From assembly GCA_965221295.1 (NCBI GenBank), contig OZ244879.1:3100001-3164000 (forward strand): a stretch of DNA of 64,000 nt, read 5' to 3'. Position numbers and translations under genes: made by a program. This document shows positions 16,967 through 25,275 of this stretch, piece after piece (positions within the stretch are counted from its first letter, which is position 1; every line of letters starts with the position of its first letter). Source of the stretch: Bin87 sp965221295. Lineage in GTDB: Bacteria; Chloroflexota; Dehalococcoidia; Lucifugimonadales; UBA3495. Under the pieces are notes generated by a model. That model was not told where the DNA came from and ran no database searches. It saw nothing but the letters and a program-made list of their open reading frames with translations.

Positions 16967-17932
16967 ATGACAAACGACGTGATCCTGCAGGTTACCGACC
17001 TGCAAACCCATTTCTTCACCCGTACCGGCGTGGTCAAGGCCGTGGACGGAATCAGCTTCGAGTTGCGAACCGGCGAGACGCTGGGCATCGTCGGAGAATC
17101 GGGTTCCGGCAAGAGCATGACCGCCTGGTCCATCCTGGGCATGGTGCCCCATCCCGGCAGAATCGTGGGCGGATCGATCAATTACCTGGGCGAGAATCTC
17201 CTGGAAAAGAGTCGGGGCGAGATGCGCGACATTCGCGGCTCCGGCATCTGCATGGTGATGCAAGACCCGCTGACCTCGCTCAACCCAGTTTTCACGGTGG
17301 GCGACCAGTTGGTGGAGACGCTGCGGCTGGAGTACAGCGAACCCAAGCGTTCCCTGCGACAGCGGGCCGCCGAATTGTTGGCCAACGTGAGAATCCCGGC
17401 CCCTGAAGACCGGCTGGCGAACTTCCCCCACCAGATGAGCGGCGGCATGCGCCAGCGGGTGGTGGGCGCCATCTCCATCTCACGCGCGCCCAACCTGTTG
17501 ATCGCCGACGAACCCACCACGTCCCTGGACGCAACCATCCAGTTGCAGTACCTCCGGCTCCTGAAAGACATTCAGGCGCAGACCGGGGCGGCCATCATCT
17601 TCATCACCCACGACTTTGGAATCGTGGCGCGCATGTGCGACCGGGTGGCGGTGATGTACGCCGGAAGAATCGTGGAACAATCCGACGTGGAGGACATGTT
17701 CGACCACCCGGCGCACCCTTACACGGAGGCGCTGCTGCAGTCGGTTCCAGACCTGGACACCGACGTTGACATGCTGCCGTCAATCGAGGGACAACCGCCG
17801 TCGCTGGACGCCCTGCCGGTGGGATGTTCCTTCGCGCCGCGATGTCCCCACGCCTGGGACCGTTGCCGGGAATATCCCAAAGAGTTCACGGTCGCCCCAA
17901 GACACACTTCCCGCTGCTGGAGGTCGGAGTAA
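16967..17932 (+). CDS. ABC transporter ATP-binding protein, DppD-like
   Basis: The protein has 321 residues, with AGGAG just upstream of the ATG. It shows Walker A GESGSGKS near residue 45, a Q-loop (VMQDP), the signature MSGGMRQRV, Walker B LLIADEPTT, and the H-loop (FITHD). The C-terminal oligopeptide/dipeptide-transporter extension carries the Cys pattern (CSFAPRCPHAWDRC), which in relatives can bind an iron-sulphur cluster. It energises peptide import with DppF, whose ATG begins one base after this gene's stop. Confidence 0.94.
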   Translation: MTNDVILQVTDLQTHFFTRTGVVKAVDGISFELRTGETLGIVGESGSGKSMTAWSILGMVPHPGRIVGGSINYLGENLLEKSRGEMRDIRGSGICMVMQDPLTSLNPVFTVGDQLVETLRLEYSEPKRSLRQRAAELLANVRIPAPEDRLANFPHQMSGGMRQRVVGAISISRAPNLLIADEPTTSLDATIQLQYLRLLKDIQAQTGAAIIFITHDFGIVARMCDRVAVMYAGRIVEQSDVEDMFDHPAHPYTEALLQSVPDLDTDVDMLPSIEGQPPSLDALPVGCSFAPRCPHAWDRCREYPKEFTVAPRHTSRCWRSE

Positions 17933-17933
17933 T

Positions 17934-18947
17934 ATGGCAGCAGTCGCTTCACCCACCGCAGCTGGCGGCGCCAACGGCGACGGACCGTTGGTGCGGCTCG
18001 AAGGCATCCGCCGCCATTTCCCGGTGTACCGTGGCAACGTGCTGCGGCGACAGACCGGCACGGTCAAGGCTGTGGATGGCATTTCCATCAACATCATGCC
18101 AGGCCAAACCTACAGCCTGGTGGGAGAGTCTGGATGCGGCAAAACGACCACCAGCCGGATGCTGCTGATGGCAGACCACCCCACGGACGGCGACATCTAC
18201 TTTGACAACCGTCCCATGGCCCAGTTCTCTGGCGCTGAGCGTCGCAACTTCCGCGCCTCGGTGCAGGCCGTATTCCAGGATCCCTGGAGTTCGCTGAACC
18301 CACGGATGCGCGTCGATCAGATCATCGCGGAACCGTTGATCACACACCAGCGGTTGGGTCGTTCCGCCGTCCGTTCCCAGGTGCAGGAACTGTTGCAGGT
18401 TGTGGGACTGCATCCGTTCCATGCTGAACGCTACCCCCACGAGTTCAGCGGCGGCCAGCGGCAGCGCATCGCCATCGCCAGGGCCCTTTCCACTCGCCCC
18501 AAGCTGATCGTGCTGGACGAGCCGGTGTCGGCGCTGGACGTGTCGATTCGAGCCCAGATTCTGAACCTGCTGAAGGACTTGCAGTCCAGTTACGAACTCA
18601 GTTACCTGCTGATCGCGCACAATCTGGCCACAGTGCGGTACATGAGCCACATGGTGGGTGTGATGTACCTGGGTAAAATCGTTGAGGAATCGCCGCCCAT
18701 CGAGTTGTTCACGAACCCGCAACATCCCTACACCAAGGCGCTGATTTCCGCGTCGTTGCCGGCCCATCCCAGGCAGCAACGCGAAGAAATCGTGCTCACG
18801 GGCGAAGTCCCCTCTCCCCTGAACCCGCCCTCGGGCTGCGCGTTCCACCCCCGGTGTCCCTTCGTGCTGGAACGCTGCTCCACCGACACGCCGGCGCTGC
18901 GGGAGTATCAGCCGGGCCACGCCACGGCCTGCCATCTCTACGAGTGA
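17934..18947 (+). CDS. ABC transporter ATP-binding protein, DppF-like
   Basis: The protein has 337 residues from the ATG at 17934; an upstream open extension overlaps dppD and is rejected. Walker A is GESGCGKTT, the signature is FSGGQRQRIAIARAL, and Walker B is LIVLDEPVSALDVS. The C-terminal Cys-containing extension (GCAFHPRCPFVLERC) is typical of OppF/DppF. It forms the ATPase heterodimer with DppD and is the last gene of the operon. The Walker B form with DEPVSALD is the usual DppF variant. Confidence 0.94.
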   Translation: MAAVASPTAAGGANGDGPLVRLEGIRRHFPVYRGNVLRRQTGTVKAVDGISINIMPGQTYSLVGESGCGKTTTSRMLLMADHPTDGDIYFDNRPMAQFSGAERRNFRASVQAVFQDPWSSLNPRMRVDQIIAEPLITHQRLGRSAVRSQVQELLQVVGLHPFHAERYPHEFSGGQRQRIAIARALSTRPKLIVLDEPVSALDVSIRAQILNLLKDLQSSYELSYLLIAHNLATVRYMSHMVGVMYLGKIVEESPPIELFTNPQHPYTKALISASLPAHPRQQREEIVLTGEVPSPLNPPSGCAFHPRCPFVLERCSTDTPALREYQPGHATACHLYE

Positions 18948-19078
18948 GTGGACCCGGGCAGCGCTAGTCTGATCGTCCCATGCGCGTCGCCGCCCGCGCG
19001 GTGGTGGCGATGGCAACGCAAATCGGGTATTCTATGCGCCAGCTGAGCGGCACCCGCAAAACTTGGAGAAGATGCGAG

Positions 19079-19669
19079 ATGACTACCATAGCCCCGGTCG
19101 CCGATGACCTGTGCACCATCGAACAGCAGCCGAGCCGGTTCAACGAAAGTTTCGGAGAGATGAGCCCCCGGGCCAAGGTGAAGGTGAAGGGGGAGATGTC
19201 GGAGTTCGTCCAAAAATTCATCCAGGCATCGCCGTTCGTGGTGATGGCCTCCGCCGACCCGGAGGGCAATTGCGACGCATCCCCCAAGGGCGGCAAACCT
19301 GGGTTTGTAAAGGTGATCGATAGTACCAGGCTGCTGCTGCCCGACGTGGCTGGCAACCGTCTGTTCCAGTCGTACCAGAACATGGACGCCAACCCGCATG
19401 TTGGTCTGCTGTTCATGATCCCCGGTGTCAACGATACGGTGCGAGTGAACGGCACGGTCACCATCGTGGATCGGGAAGAACTGGAGCGGCAGAAAGTGGA
19501 ACTTTCGCTGTATTGGACCGACGACAACTCCAAGCACCTGCAGGGCATCATCATCAACGTGGAAGAGTCCTATGGACACTGCCCACGGGCTTACAACTTC
19601 GCCAAGCTGTGGGACACGGATCAGATCGCCGAGAATCAGGAGAATCGCCCAATACCGCTGCGGCCGTAG
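19079..19669 (+). CDS. pyridoxamine 5'-phosphate oxidase-like FMN-binding protein
   Basis: The protein has 196 residues from the ATG at 19079, with a GGAGA-containing purine stretch 5-12 bases before it. The split-barrel flavin-binding fold is indicated by FVVMASADPEGNCDASPKGG, then LLLPDVAGNRLFQSYQN and NPHVGLLFMIPG. The C-terminal CPRAYNFAKLWD matches the subgroup of PNPOx-like proteins of unknown substrate. It probably binds FMN or F420 in the cytoplasm. It is followed by a strong intrinsic terminator. Confidence 0.85.
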   Translation: MTTIAPVADDLCTIEQQPSRFNESFGEMSPRAKVKVKGEMSEFVQKFIQASPFVVMASADPEGNCDASPKGGKPGFVKVIDSTRLLLPDVAGNRLFQSYQNMDANPHVGLLFMIPGVNDTVRVNGTVTIVDREELERQKVELSLYWTDDNSKHLQGIIINVEESYGHCPRAYNFAKLWDTDQIAENQENRPIPLRP

Positions 19670-19696
19670 CTACGCCGGTGCGCCTACCGCTATCGC

Positions 19697-19724
19697 AAAG
19701 GGGCGAACGGCGTTCGCCCCTTTT
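19697..19724 (+). terminator. rho-independent terminator of the PNPOx-like gene
   Basis: The stem AAAGGGGCGAAC pairs with GTTCGCCCCTTT around a 3-nt loop and runs into TTTTGTGTT. Confidence 0.85.
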
Positions 19725-19794
19725 GTGTTAGGTGGTACGGTGCCGAAACCGAGGTAAACCCCTCACCGGCCGTTTGCTGCGATCTCACATTCCC

Positions 19795-20580
19795 GTCATG
19801 GCGAGGAGCTCCCCCCAACTGTCATTGCGAGGAACTTCTACCAACTGTCATGGCGAGGAACTCCACCAACTGTCATTGCGAGGAGCGATAGCGACGCGGC
19901 AATCTCGATGCTTGGACGAACGGCCGCGCGTTGCGGTCAACGAGATTGCCGCGCTTCGCTCGCAATGACAGGTGGGGATGGCTCGCAATGGCGGCAAGGG
20001 AAGGGCTCGCAATGGCGGCTAATGGAGGCCGTCACCCCCAACTGTCATTGCGAGGCCGAAGGCCGCCGCAATCCCGGCGCCTGGGCGAACGGCCGCCGGG
20101 GCGACGGAGGGCGGAGCGAGGAACGGCCGCGCGTTGCGGTCAACGAGATTGCCGCGCTTCGCTCGCAATGACAGGTGGGGATGGCTCGCAATGGCGGTAA
20201 GGGAAGGGCTCGCAAAGGCGGTTAATGGAAGCCGTCACCCCCAACTGTCATTGCGAGGCCGAAGGCCGCCGCAATCCCGGCGCCTGGGCGAACGGCCGCC
20301 GGGGCGACGGAGGGCGGAGCGGGGAACGGCCGCGCGTTGCGGTCAACGAGATTGCCGCGCTTCGCTCGCAATGACAGGTGGGGATGGCTCGCAATGACAG
20401 GTGGGGATGGCTCGCAAAGGCGGTTAATGGAGGCCGTCACCCCCAACTGTCATTGCGAGGCCGAAGGCCGTGGCAATCCCGGCGCCTGGGCGAACGGCCG
20501 CCGGGGCGACGGAGGGCGGAGCGGGGAACGGCCGCGCGTTGCGGTCGTCGAGATTGCCGCGCTTCGCTCGCTACGACAGC
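19795..20580. repeat. hairpin-repeat cluster E, 203-bp period
   Basis: Left arms with the GGCCGAAGGCC head start at 20043, 20246 and 20449, exactly 203 bp apart. A left arm with the GAGCGATAGCGACGC head starts at 19871. Right arms of the TTCGCT type follow each. Between units is a purine-rich stretch with broken arm copies (GGGGATGGCTCGCAATGG). The cluster lies in a convergent gap. Confidence 0.92.
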
Positions 20581-20638
20581 GGGGTGTCGTTCGCCATGCT
20601 CTGAGCGGGAGAGCCGGCCATGCCGGGCGACGCAGCCG

Positions 20639-21337
20639 TCAGCTCAACCCGGTGGCCAAGCGGAAGAAGAACAGCGCCGGCGGCAGCAGGAATTTGCCCA
20701 ACACGTTGATGCCAAACGCGTAACTTAGGAACAGATTTACCCCAATCAGGCCAACCAGCGGAATCCAGCCGTAGCGTTCAAACGCCAGGTAGGGCTCGTA
20801 GAGCGCCCGGGGTAGCAACCCGCCCAGCACTTTGCTGCCGTCCAGCGGCGGCAAGGGTATCAAGTTGAATAGCCCCAGGATCAGGTTGAAGAAGATGGCC
20901 AGGAAGGCCGCGAATCCCAGGATCTCTTCGGCGCCCGAAATGAACCTAGTGTCGGTCACGATGGGGAGCAGGCCGAGGCGAAAGACCAGGCCCAGCAGAA
21001 ACGCCAGCGCGAAGTTGGAGCATGGGCCGGCGAAGGCCACCACCGACATCCCGAGCCTGCCGTGGCGCAGGTTGTAGGGATTGACCTGAACCGGTTTGGC
21101 CCACCCGAAGCCCACCACCAACAGCAGTAAGAATCCCCACAGGTCGATGTGCTTGAACGGATTGAAGGTAAGACGGCCCATGCGTCGAGCCGTTTCGTCG
21201 CCCTCGATATTGGCGGTGAAGGCGTGGCTGAATTCGTGAACGGTGAACCCTACGATCAACGCAGCCAAGCCGATTCCGATCACCAGGACGAAGGAAATCG
21301 GATCCTGTCGGAGCAGGTCTAGGCTCTGCAGGATCAC
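20639..21337 (-). CDS. site-2 protease family (M50) membrane metalloprotease
   Basis: The protein has 232 residues if started at the GTG at 21337. It has HEFSH (zinc-binding HExxH) within the first span region (IVGFTVHEFSHAFTA) and the second metal motif NLIPLPPLDGSKVL near residue 160. Several hydrophobic spans surround them. It is probably an intramembrane protease of the YwhC/Rip3-like group. The GTG overlaps the TGA of the preceding gene (GTGA), so translation is likely coupled. A longer frame to 21595 overlaps that gene and lacks family features. Confidence 0.88.
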   Translation of the reverse strand: MILQSLDLLRQDPISFVLVIGIGLAALIVGFTVHEFSHAFTANIEGDETARRMGRLTFNPFKHIDLWGFLLLLVVGFGWAKPVQVNPYNLRHGRLGMSVVAFAGPCSNFALAFLLGLVFRLGLLPIVTDTRFISGAEEILGFAAFLAIFFNLILGLFNLIPLPPLDGSKVLGGLLPRALYEPYLAFERYGWIPLVGLIGVNLFLSYAFGINVLGKFLLPPALFFFRLATGLS

Positions 21338-22056
21338 GGGGGAGGGTTGTCCAGAGTGGGACGCGACCGGCGCCGGCCCGTGGGTTGGATCCTGGGCAGG
21401 GTCAGCAGGTCGGATTTCAGTCCGGCCAAACCGTCGGCTCCCAGCTGGTTGGCCTCGGCGACGATGCCAACGACGCCGGCCTGATGGAACGCCAGCAGCT
21501 CGTTGGCGGTGGGCCGGACGCCAACCCGCAGAACCAGGTACTTGTCGGTTCGACCGACGGCCTCGGACGCCTGACCCAGGTCCGCGAAGGTCCACGCCCC
21601 GGTCATGGCCGATTTGTCCAGAACCAGAAAATCCAACGGAGCGGCGGCCAGGACGCGCCAGGTCGTGTCATCGGCGTCGTCCGGTATGCGGGCGCCGTGG
21701 GTCATACCGGGGTTGGCGTAGTCGATGGCATCCACCACGGCGCCGGCCAGCGGAGACACCATGAAGTCGGCGCCGGTGGCCTGCCAGAGCGCAACGTTGT
21801 CGGGAGTCAGCGGCAACCCGCCGACGCCCCAGGGGTTGGCGCCAAGTTCCGGCAACCGGTCGGGCGTGACGTTGGAGGAGGCCACAACCACCGCGTCGGC
21901 GGACCCCGTCGCCGCCGTCACCGCGGCGCCAAGGTCGCCGGAGCAACGGGCGATCAGGGCCATTGCGGGCAGCCGGTTGGCCTGCGTCGCGCCGAAACCC
22001 AAGGACGGCGCGCCACCCTGGTCGATGCGCTCAAGCAGGTTGCGAAGTTGGGACAT
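21334..22056 (-). CDS. hypothetical protein, probable alpha/beta barrel
   Basis: A 240-residue protein that I do not recognise. Alternating hydrophobic strands and helices (ADAVVVASS, ADFMVSPLAGAVVDAI, LDFLVLDKSAM, KYLVLRVG, VVGIVAEANQLGADGL) suggest a TIM-barrel-like or Rossmann-like enzyme. No clear catalytic motif is present. It ends in a basic, proline-rich tail that overlaps the start of the M50 protease gene by 4 bp, so the two are probably co-translated. Confidence 0.65.
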   Translation of the reverse strand: MSQLRNLLERIDQGGAPSLGFGATQANRLPAMALIARCSGDLGAAVTAATGSADAVVVASSNVTPDRLPELGANPWGVGGLPLTPDNVALWQATGADFMVSPLAGAVVDAIDYANPGMTHGARIPDDADDTTWRVLAAAPLDFLVLDKSAMTGAWTFADLGQASEAVGRTDKYLVLRVGVRPTANELLAFHQAGVVGIVAEANQLGADGLAGLKSDLLTLPRIQPTGRRRSRPTLDNPPP

Positions 22057-22080
22057 GTGAGGCGGAGGCTCCGGCGTTTA

Positions 22081-22103
22081 GGGGCGGGTCCGCTACCCGC
22101 CCC
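22081..22103 (-). terminator. stem-loop downstream of the MBL gene
   Basis: A 9-bp stem GGGGCGGGT / ACCCGCCCC with a 5-nt loop lies in the 70-bp gap between two minus-strand genes. There is no U-tract. Confidence 0.5.
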
Positions 22104-22126
22104 CAAATCGGCTTGTTGTGCGCTGG

Positions 22127-22999
22127 TTACAGGGGCCGCCAGACCCTTTTGCCATCCACGCGGGCGATCTTGCCAATCTGCTTGCCAGGCGGGAAATGAC
22201 CCGCGCAGATGGTCCAGTCGCCCTCCTCGGCGGCGTCCAGCCACTTGGCCCGGGAAGCGGCGGACTGGGCCTTGTCGGTGTCAACCCCGGCGCACCAGTC
22301 AGGTTCTGAAACCTGGGCGATGGTGTGCAGCACGTCGCCCATGACCACGCCGCGCTGCCCGTTGGAATTGATCAGCACCACCTGGTGGCCAGGAGTATGG
22401 CCGGGAGCCGGCGCGATGGAAATTTCATCGCTGATAACATGTTCGGGCTCTTCCAGGATCTGCTGGAGGCGCAGGCGGCGCAGCGGCATGACCTGGCGGT
22501 CGATGTAGGGATAACGTTGCCGTCCCTCCGCCGAGGTAAAGTAGTCGTAGTCGGGTCGGGACATCACGTAGCGGGCGCGGCGGAAGTTGGGCGCGGGCAT
22601 CCCGCCAGAGTATCGCAGGTTCCAGCCTACGTGATCGCCGTGCAGGTGCGTGTGGATCACGTAGTTGACCGAGTCGCTGGGGCCGACGTTCGTGTTGTTG
22701 ACGCCCACGTTGGATTCCAGATGGGGCCGCAATTCCTCATAGAGGTTGCCCGTGAGGTTGCCGCGATCCGGGTGCGGGCCGGGGCCCATGCCGGTGTCAA
22801 CCAGGATGACATGCTCCGAGGTCTTGAGGAGGAAGACGCCGTAGTAGAGCTGCAGCTGGCCGTCCTCAAGCGTGTCCTGATAGCCATTCCAGGCGTCCGC
22901 GGGGACGTCAGGGAACATCGCGGACGGCTCGCGTGGCGGTGGGACCATGTCGATGACGGCGGTGACTTCAACGTTGCCGATGGTTGCTTGATCTGCCAT
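22127..22999 (-). CDS. MBL-fold metallohydrolase
   Basis: The protein has 290 residues from the ATG at 22999, with AGGAGG about nine bases upstream. The metallo-beta-lactamase metal motif appears as THLHGDHVGW near residue 123, with VDTGMG before it, GHTPGHQ near 208 and a final CAGHFPPG. The arrangement matches lactonase-like or AttM-like hydrolases. The substrate cannot be assigned. It lies upstream of two genes of unknown link and downstream of apt on the same strand. Confidence 0.9.
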   Translation of the reverse strand: MADQATIGNVEVTAVIDMVPPPREPSAMFPDVPADAWNGYQDTLEDGQLQLYYGVFLLKTSEHVILVDTGMGPGPHPDRGNLTGNLYEELRPHLESNVGVNNTNVGPSDSVNYVIHTHLHGDHVGWNLRYSGGMPAPNFRRARYVMSRPDYDYFTSAEGRQRYPYIDRQVMPLRRLRLQQILEEPEHVISDEISIAPAPGHTPGHQVVLINSNGQRGVVMGDVLHTIAQVSEPDWCAGVDTDKAQSAASRAKWLDAAEEGDWTICAGHFPPGKQIGKIARVDGKRVWRPL

Positions 23000-23074
23000 T
23001 CCAGATTTCCTCCTGATTGCGCTTTCCGATGACGACGCTGACGTTCGGCGCTTAGAGCCGAACGCCGACGCCAT

Positions 23075-23605
23075 TTACTCGTCAACTTCAAATTGCACGA
23101 GTGAAAAGAGGTCGTAGTTGGACAAATTCTCGCGGCCGTTCAGTCCAATGAGCTCGATCACCACGCCAACGCCAGCGGTTACGCCGCCGACCTGTTCGAC
23201 AAGGTTGGCGGCGGCCTGGATGCTGCCGCCGGTGGCCAACAGGTCGTCCACGATGAGGACGCGCTGGCCCGGCTCAATGTCGCCGCGGTGGATTTCCAGG
23301 GTGTTGGTTCCATACTCCAGCGTGTATTCGTAGCCCAGGGTTTCGCCGGGCAGTTTGCCCGCCTTCCGTACCAGCGCTAGCGGCAAACCCATCCGGTCCG
23401 CCATGGGCGCAGCGAACAGGAACCCCCGGGAATCGATGGCGGCCAGACAGTCAACGTGGCGCTGACTTGCTTGCTCGACCATACGACCGATGGTCTGCCC
23501 GAAGGCGTCGGGATCCAACAGCAGCGAGCTGATGTCCTTGAATTGCACCCCATGAATGGGGAAATTGGGCACGTTGCGGATATGTGCGGCAAGGTTGGTT
23601 GTCAT
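23075..23605 (-). CDS. apt: adenine phosphoribosyltransferase
   Basis: The protein has 176 residues, normal for Apt. It begins with the family lead IRNVPNFPIHGVQFKDIS, has the Apt-specific RGFLFAAPMA block, and carries the PRPP-binding motif VLIVDDLLATGGS near residue 120. It converts adenine and PRPP to AMP in purine salvage. The start at 23605 is preferred because homology begins there; another ATG three codons upstream is possible. Repeat cluster F lies 155 bp upstream. Confidence 0.95.
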   Translation of the reverse strand: MTTNLAAHIRNVPNFPIHGVQFKDISSLLLDPDAFGQTIGRMVEQASQRHVDCLAAIDSRGFLFAAPMADRMGLPLALVRKAGKLPGETLGYEYTLEYGTNTLEIHRGDIEPGQRVLIVDDLLATGGSIQAAANLVEQVGGVTAGVGVVIELIGLNGRENLSNYDLFSLVQFEVDE

Positions 23606-23759
23606 AGCCTTCATGCTGGCGACAGGTCGTAACTGACCCGCGGGCGAAAATCGATTTGCGGCAATTAGTCTAGTATTCGCACGTTGCGCAGTCAACCGCA
23701 GTAGGCGCCTTGCGCGTCCCCCAATATGCCATCACGGTCCCCAATCTGATAATGCCGGC

Positions 23760-24046
23760 GCCCCAGTTCGGTCATTGCGAGCGTAGCGCGGCAATCTCGC
23801 TGACCGCGACCGGCGCCGGAACCTGCCGATGCGGGCGCCCCAGTTCGGTCATTGCGAGCGTAGCGCGGCAATCTCGCTGACCGAGGCCAGCGAGGACGGG
23901 AACCTGCCGATGCCGGCGCCCCAGTTCTGTCATTGCGAGCGTAGCGCGGCAATCTCGCTGACCGCGACCGGCGCCGGAACCTGCCGATGCCAGCGCCCCA
24001 GTTCTGTCATTGCGAGCGTAGCGCGGCAATCCCGCTGACCGCGACC
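23760..24046. repeat. hairpin-repeat cluster F, direct single arms
   Basis: Four same-direction left arms (GTCATTGCGAGCGTAGCGCGGCAAT type) start at 23771, 23848, 23929 and 24006, spaced 77, 81 and 77 bp. They share a conserved spacer (GGAACCTGCCGATGC). No inverted right arms are present, unlike other clusters. Confidence 0.9.
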
Positions 24047-24136
24047 AGCGGCCGCTGGGATCCGCCGCCCGCCGGCCCTGCGCCCAGAGGACGGGAATGA
24101 CGCGCCGGGCGTTACGCTAACAAGGCCTCCAGCAGA

Positions 24137-24532
24137 CTAGGCCTGAACTACATTCTCCAGGTGCCGGATGCTCAGCACGCGGCGGCCGGGCCCCAGACGA
24201 ATGGCCACCAAGTCAATGCGCCACGAGGTTTCGGCGGAGTCGAGATCGTGCCGCTCCAGATAATGCTGGGCGGTCAGCATGAGACGCTGGGCTTTCCCCG
24301 ACACCAGCGACTCCTCCGGAGACCCGTAGGCGCCGCCCCGGCGGGTTCTAACCTCCACGAACGCATAAATCGGCCCGTCTTGCGCAACCAGGTCAACCTC
24401 GCCCCAGGGACAGCGGTAGTTCGCGTCCAATATCCGATAGCCCTTGGCCTCCAGATGGACGCGGGCGAGCCGCTCGCCGACATGGCCCACCTGACGGGCG
24501 GACACGCTGGACTTGGGTTCCTCACCTGGCAT
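24137..24532 (-). CDS. YraN/UPF0102 family nuclease-fold protein
   Basis: The protein has 131 residues with the full family pattern: GHVGERLARVHLEAKGYRIL, then NYRCPWGEVDLVAQD and FVEVRTRRG. The last two supply the Glu/Asp and E-x-K/R of a PD-(D/E)XK-like fold. The biological role of the family is not firmly known; it is often encoded beside rnhB, as here. Its first codons lie inside a 16-bp minisatellite that fills the gap to rnhB. Confidence 0.93.
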   Translation of the reverse strand: MPGEEPKSSVSARQVGHVGERLARVHLEAKGYRILDANYRCPWGEVDLVAQDGPIYAFVEVRTRRGGAYGSPEESLVSGKAQRLMLTAQHYLERHDLDSAETSWRIDLVAIRLGPGRRVLSIRHLENVVQA

Positions 24533-24650
24533 CGGCGTTCTCTGGCATGAGTATCATCTGGAATCGGCGTCATCTGGCGCGGGCATCATCTGGCGCGGGC
24601 GCCATCTGGCGTGGGACCCATCTGGCGTCGGCATCATTCGGCGTGGGCGT
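24523..24650. repeat. 16-bp minisatellite linking rnhB and yraN
   Basis: Eight contiguous 16-bp units of the type CATCTGGCGCGGGCAT run from 24523 to 24650 with a strict period. They include the start codon of yraN and the stop codon of rnhB. Confidence 0.92.
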
Positions 24651-25275
24651 CCAGCGCCAGAGGGGCTTGCCGCAATGGGCTGAAAGAGCGCCGGTGGATC
24701 GGCGTCGGCCCCATTTCAGCCAGGCAGCGCAGGTGCTGGGCGGTGGCATAGCCTTTGTGCCGAGCGAAGCCGTACCCGGGATACCGCTGGTCGGCGCGCG
24801 TCATCAGTTCGTCGCGACTGACTTTGGCCAGGATGCTGGCGGCGGCGATGGACAGCGACTTGGCGTCTCCTTTGACCACGGCGAGGTAGGGTAGCGGGCA
24901 TTGCTTGACGACCATCCAGTCCAGCAGCAGCGCGTCCGGGGCCGGGCGCAGCGCTGAAACCGCGGTGAACACGGCCTGCAACGCGGCTGGGCCAATTCCG
25001 GCACGGTCTATGTCCACGGACCCTACGTGCTCGACCGCGTAGGCCAGGGCGTGGGCGCGAATCGACTCGGCCGACGTCTCGCGCTGCGCCGGCGTCAGCC
25101 GTTTGCTGTCGTCAATCTGAGTCAGCCAAGAGGCGTTGGGATCCAAATCGGGCGGCAGGATCACGGCGGCGGCGGTGACGGGTCCGGCCAGCGGGCCGCG
25201 CCCGACTTCATCCGCGCCGGCCACCAGGCGATGGCCCTCGGCGTGGAAGGCCGCCTCGAGAGTGAGGTCAGGCAT
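24634..25275 (-). CDS. rnhB: ribonuclease HII
   Basis: The protein has 213 residues. The RNase HII active site is seen as GADEVGRGPLAGPV near residue 19, the second Asp as DALLLDWM, and the third motif as KGDAKSLSIAAASILAKV. It removes RNA primers and single ribonucleotides from RNA-DNA hybrids. The ATG at 25275 overlaps the end of mnmA by 8 bp, which indicates coupled translation. The C-terminal codons and the stop are formed by the 16-bp minisatellite. Confidence 0.95.
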   Translation of the reverse strand: MPDLTLEAAFHAEGHRLVAGADEVGRGPLAGPVTAAAVILPPDLDPNASWLTQIDDSKRLTPAQRETSAESIRAHALAYAVEHVGSVDIDRAGIGPAALQAVFTAVSALRPAPDALLLDWMVVKQCPLPYLAVVKGDAKSLSIAAASILAKVSRDELMTRADQRYPGYGFARHKGYATAQHLRCLAEMGPTPIHRRSFSPLRQAPLALDAHAE

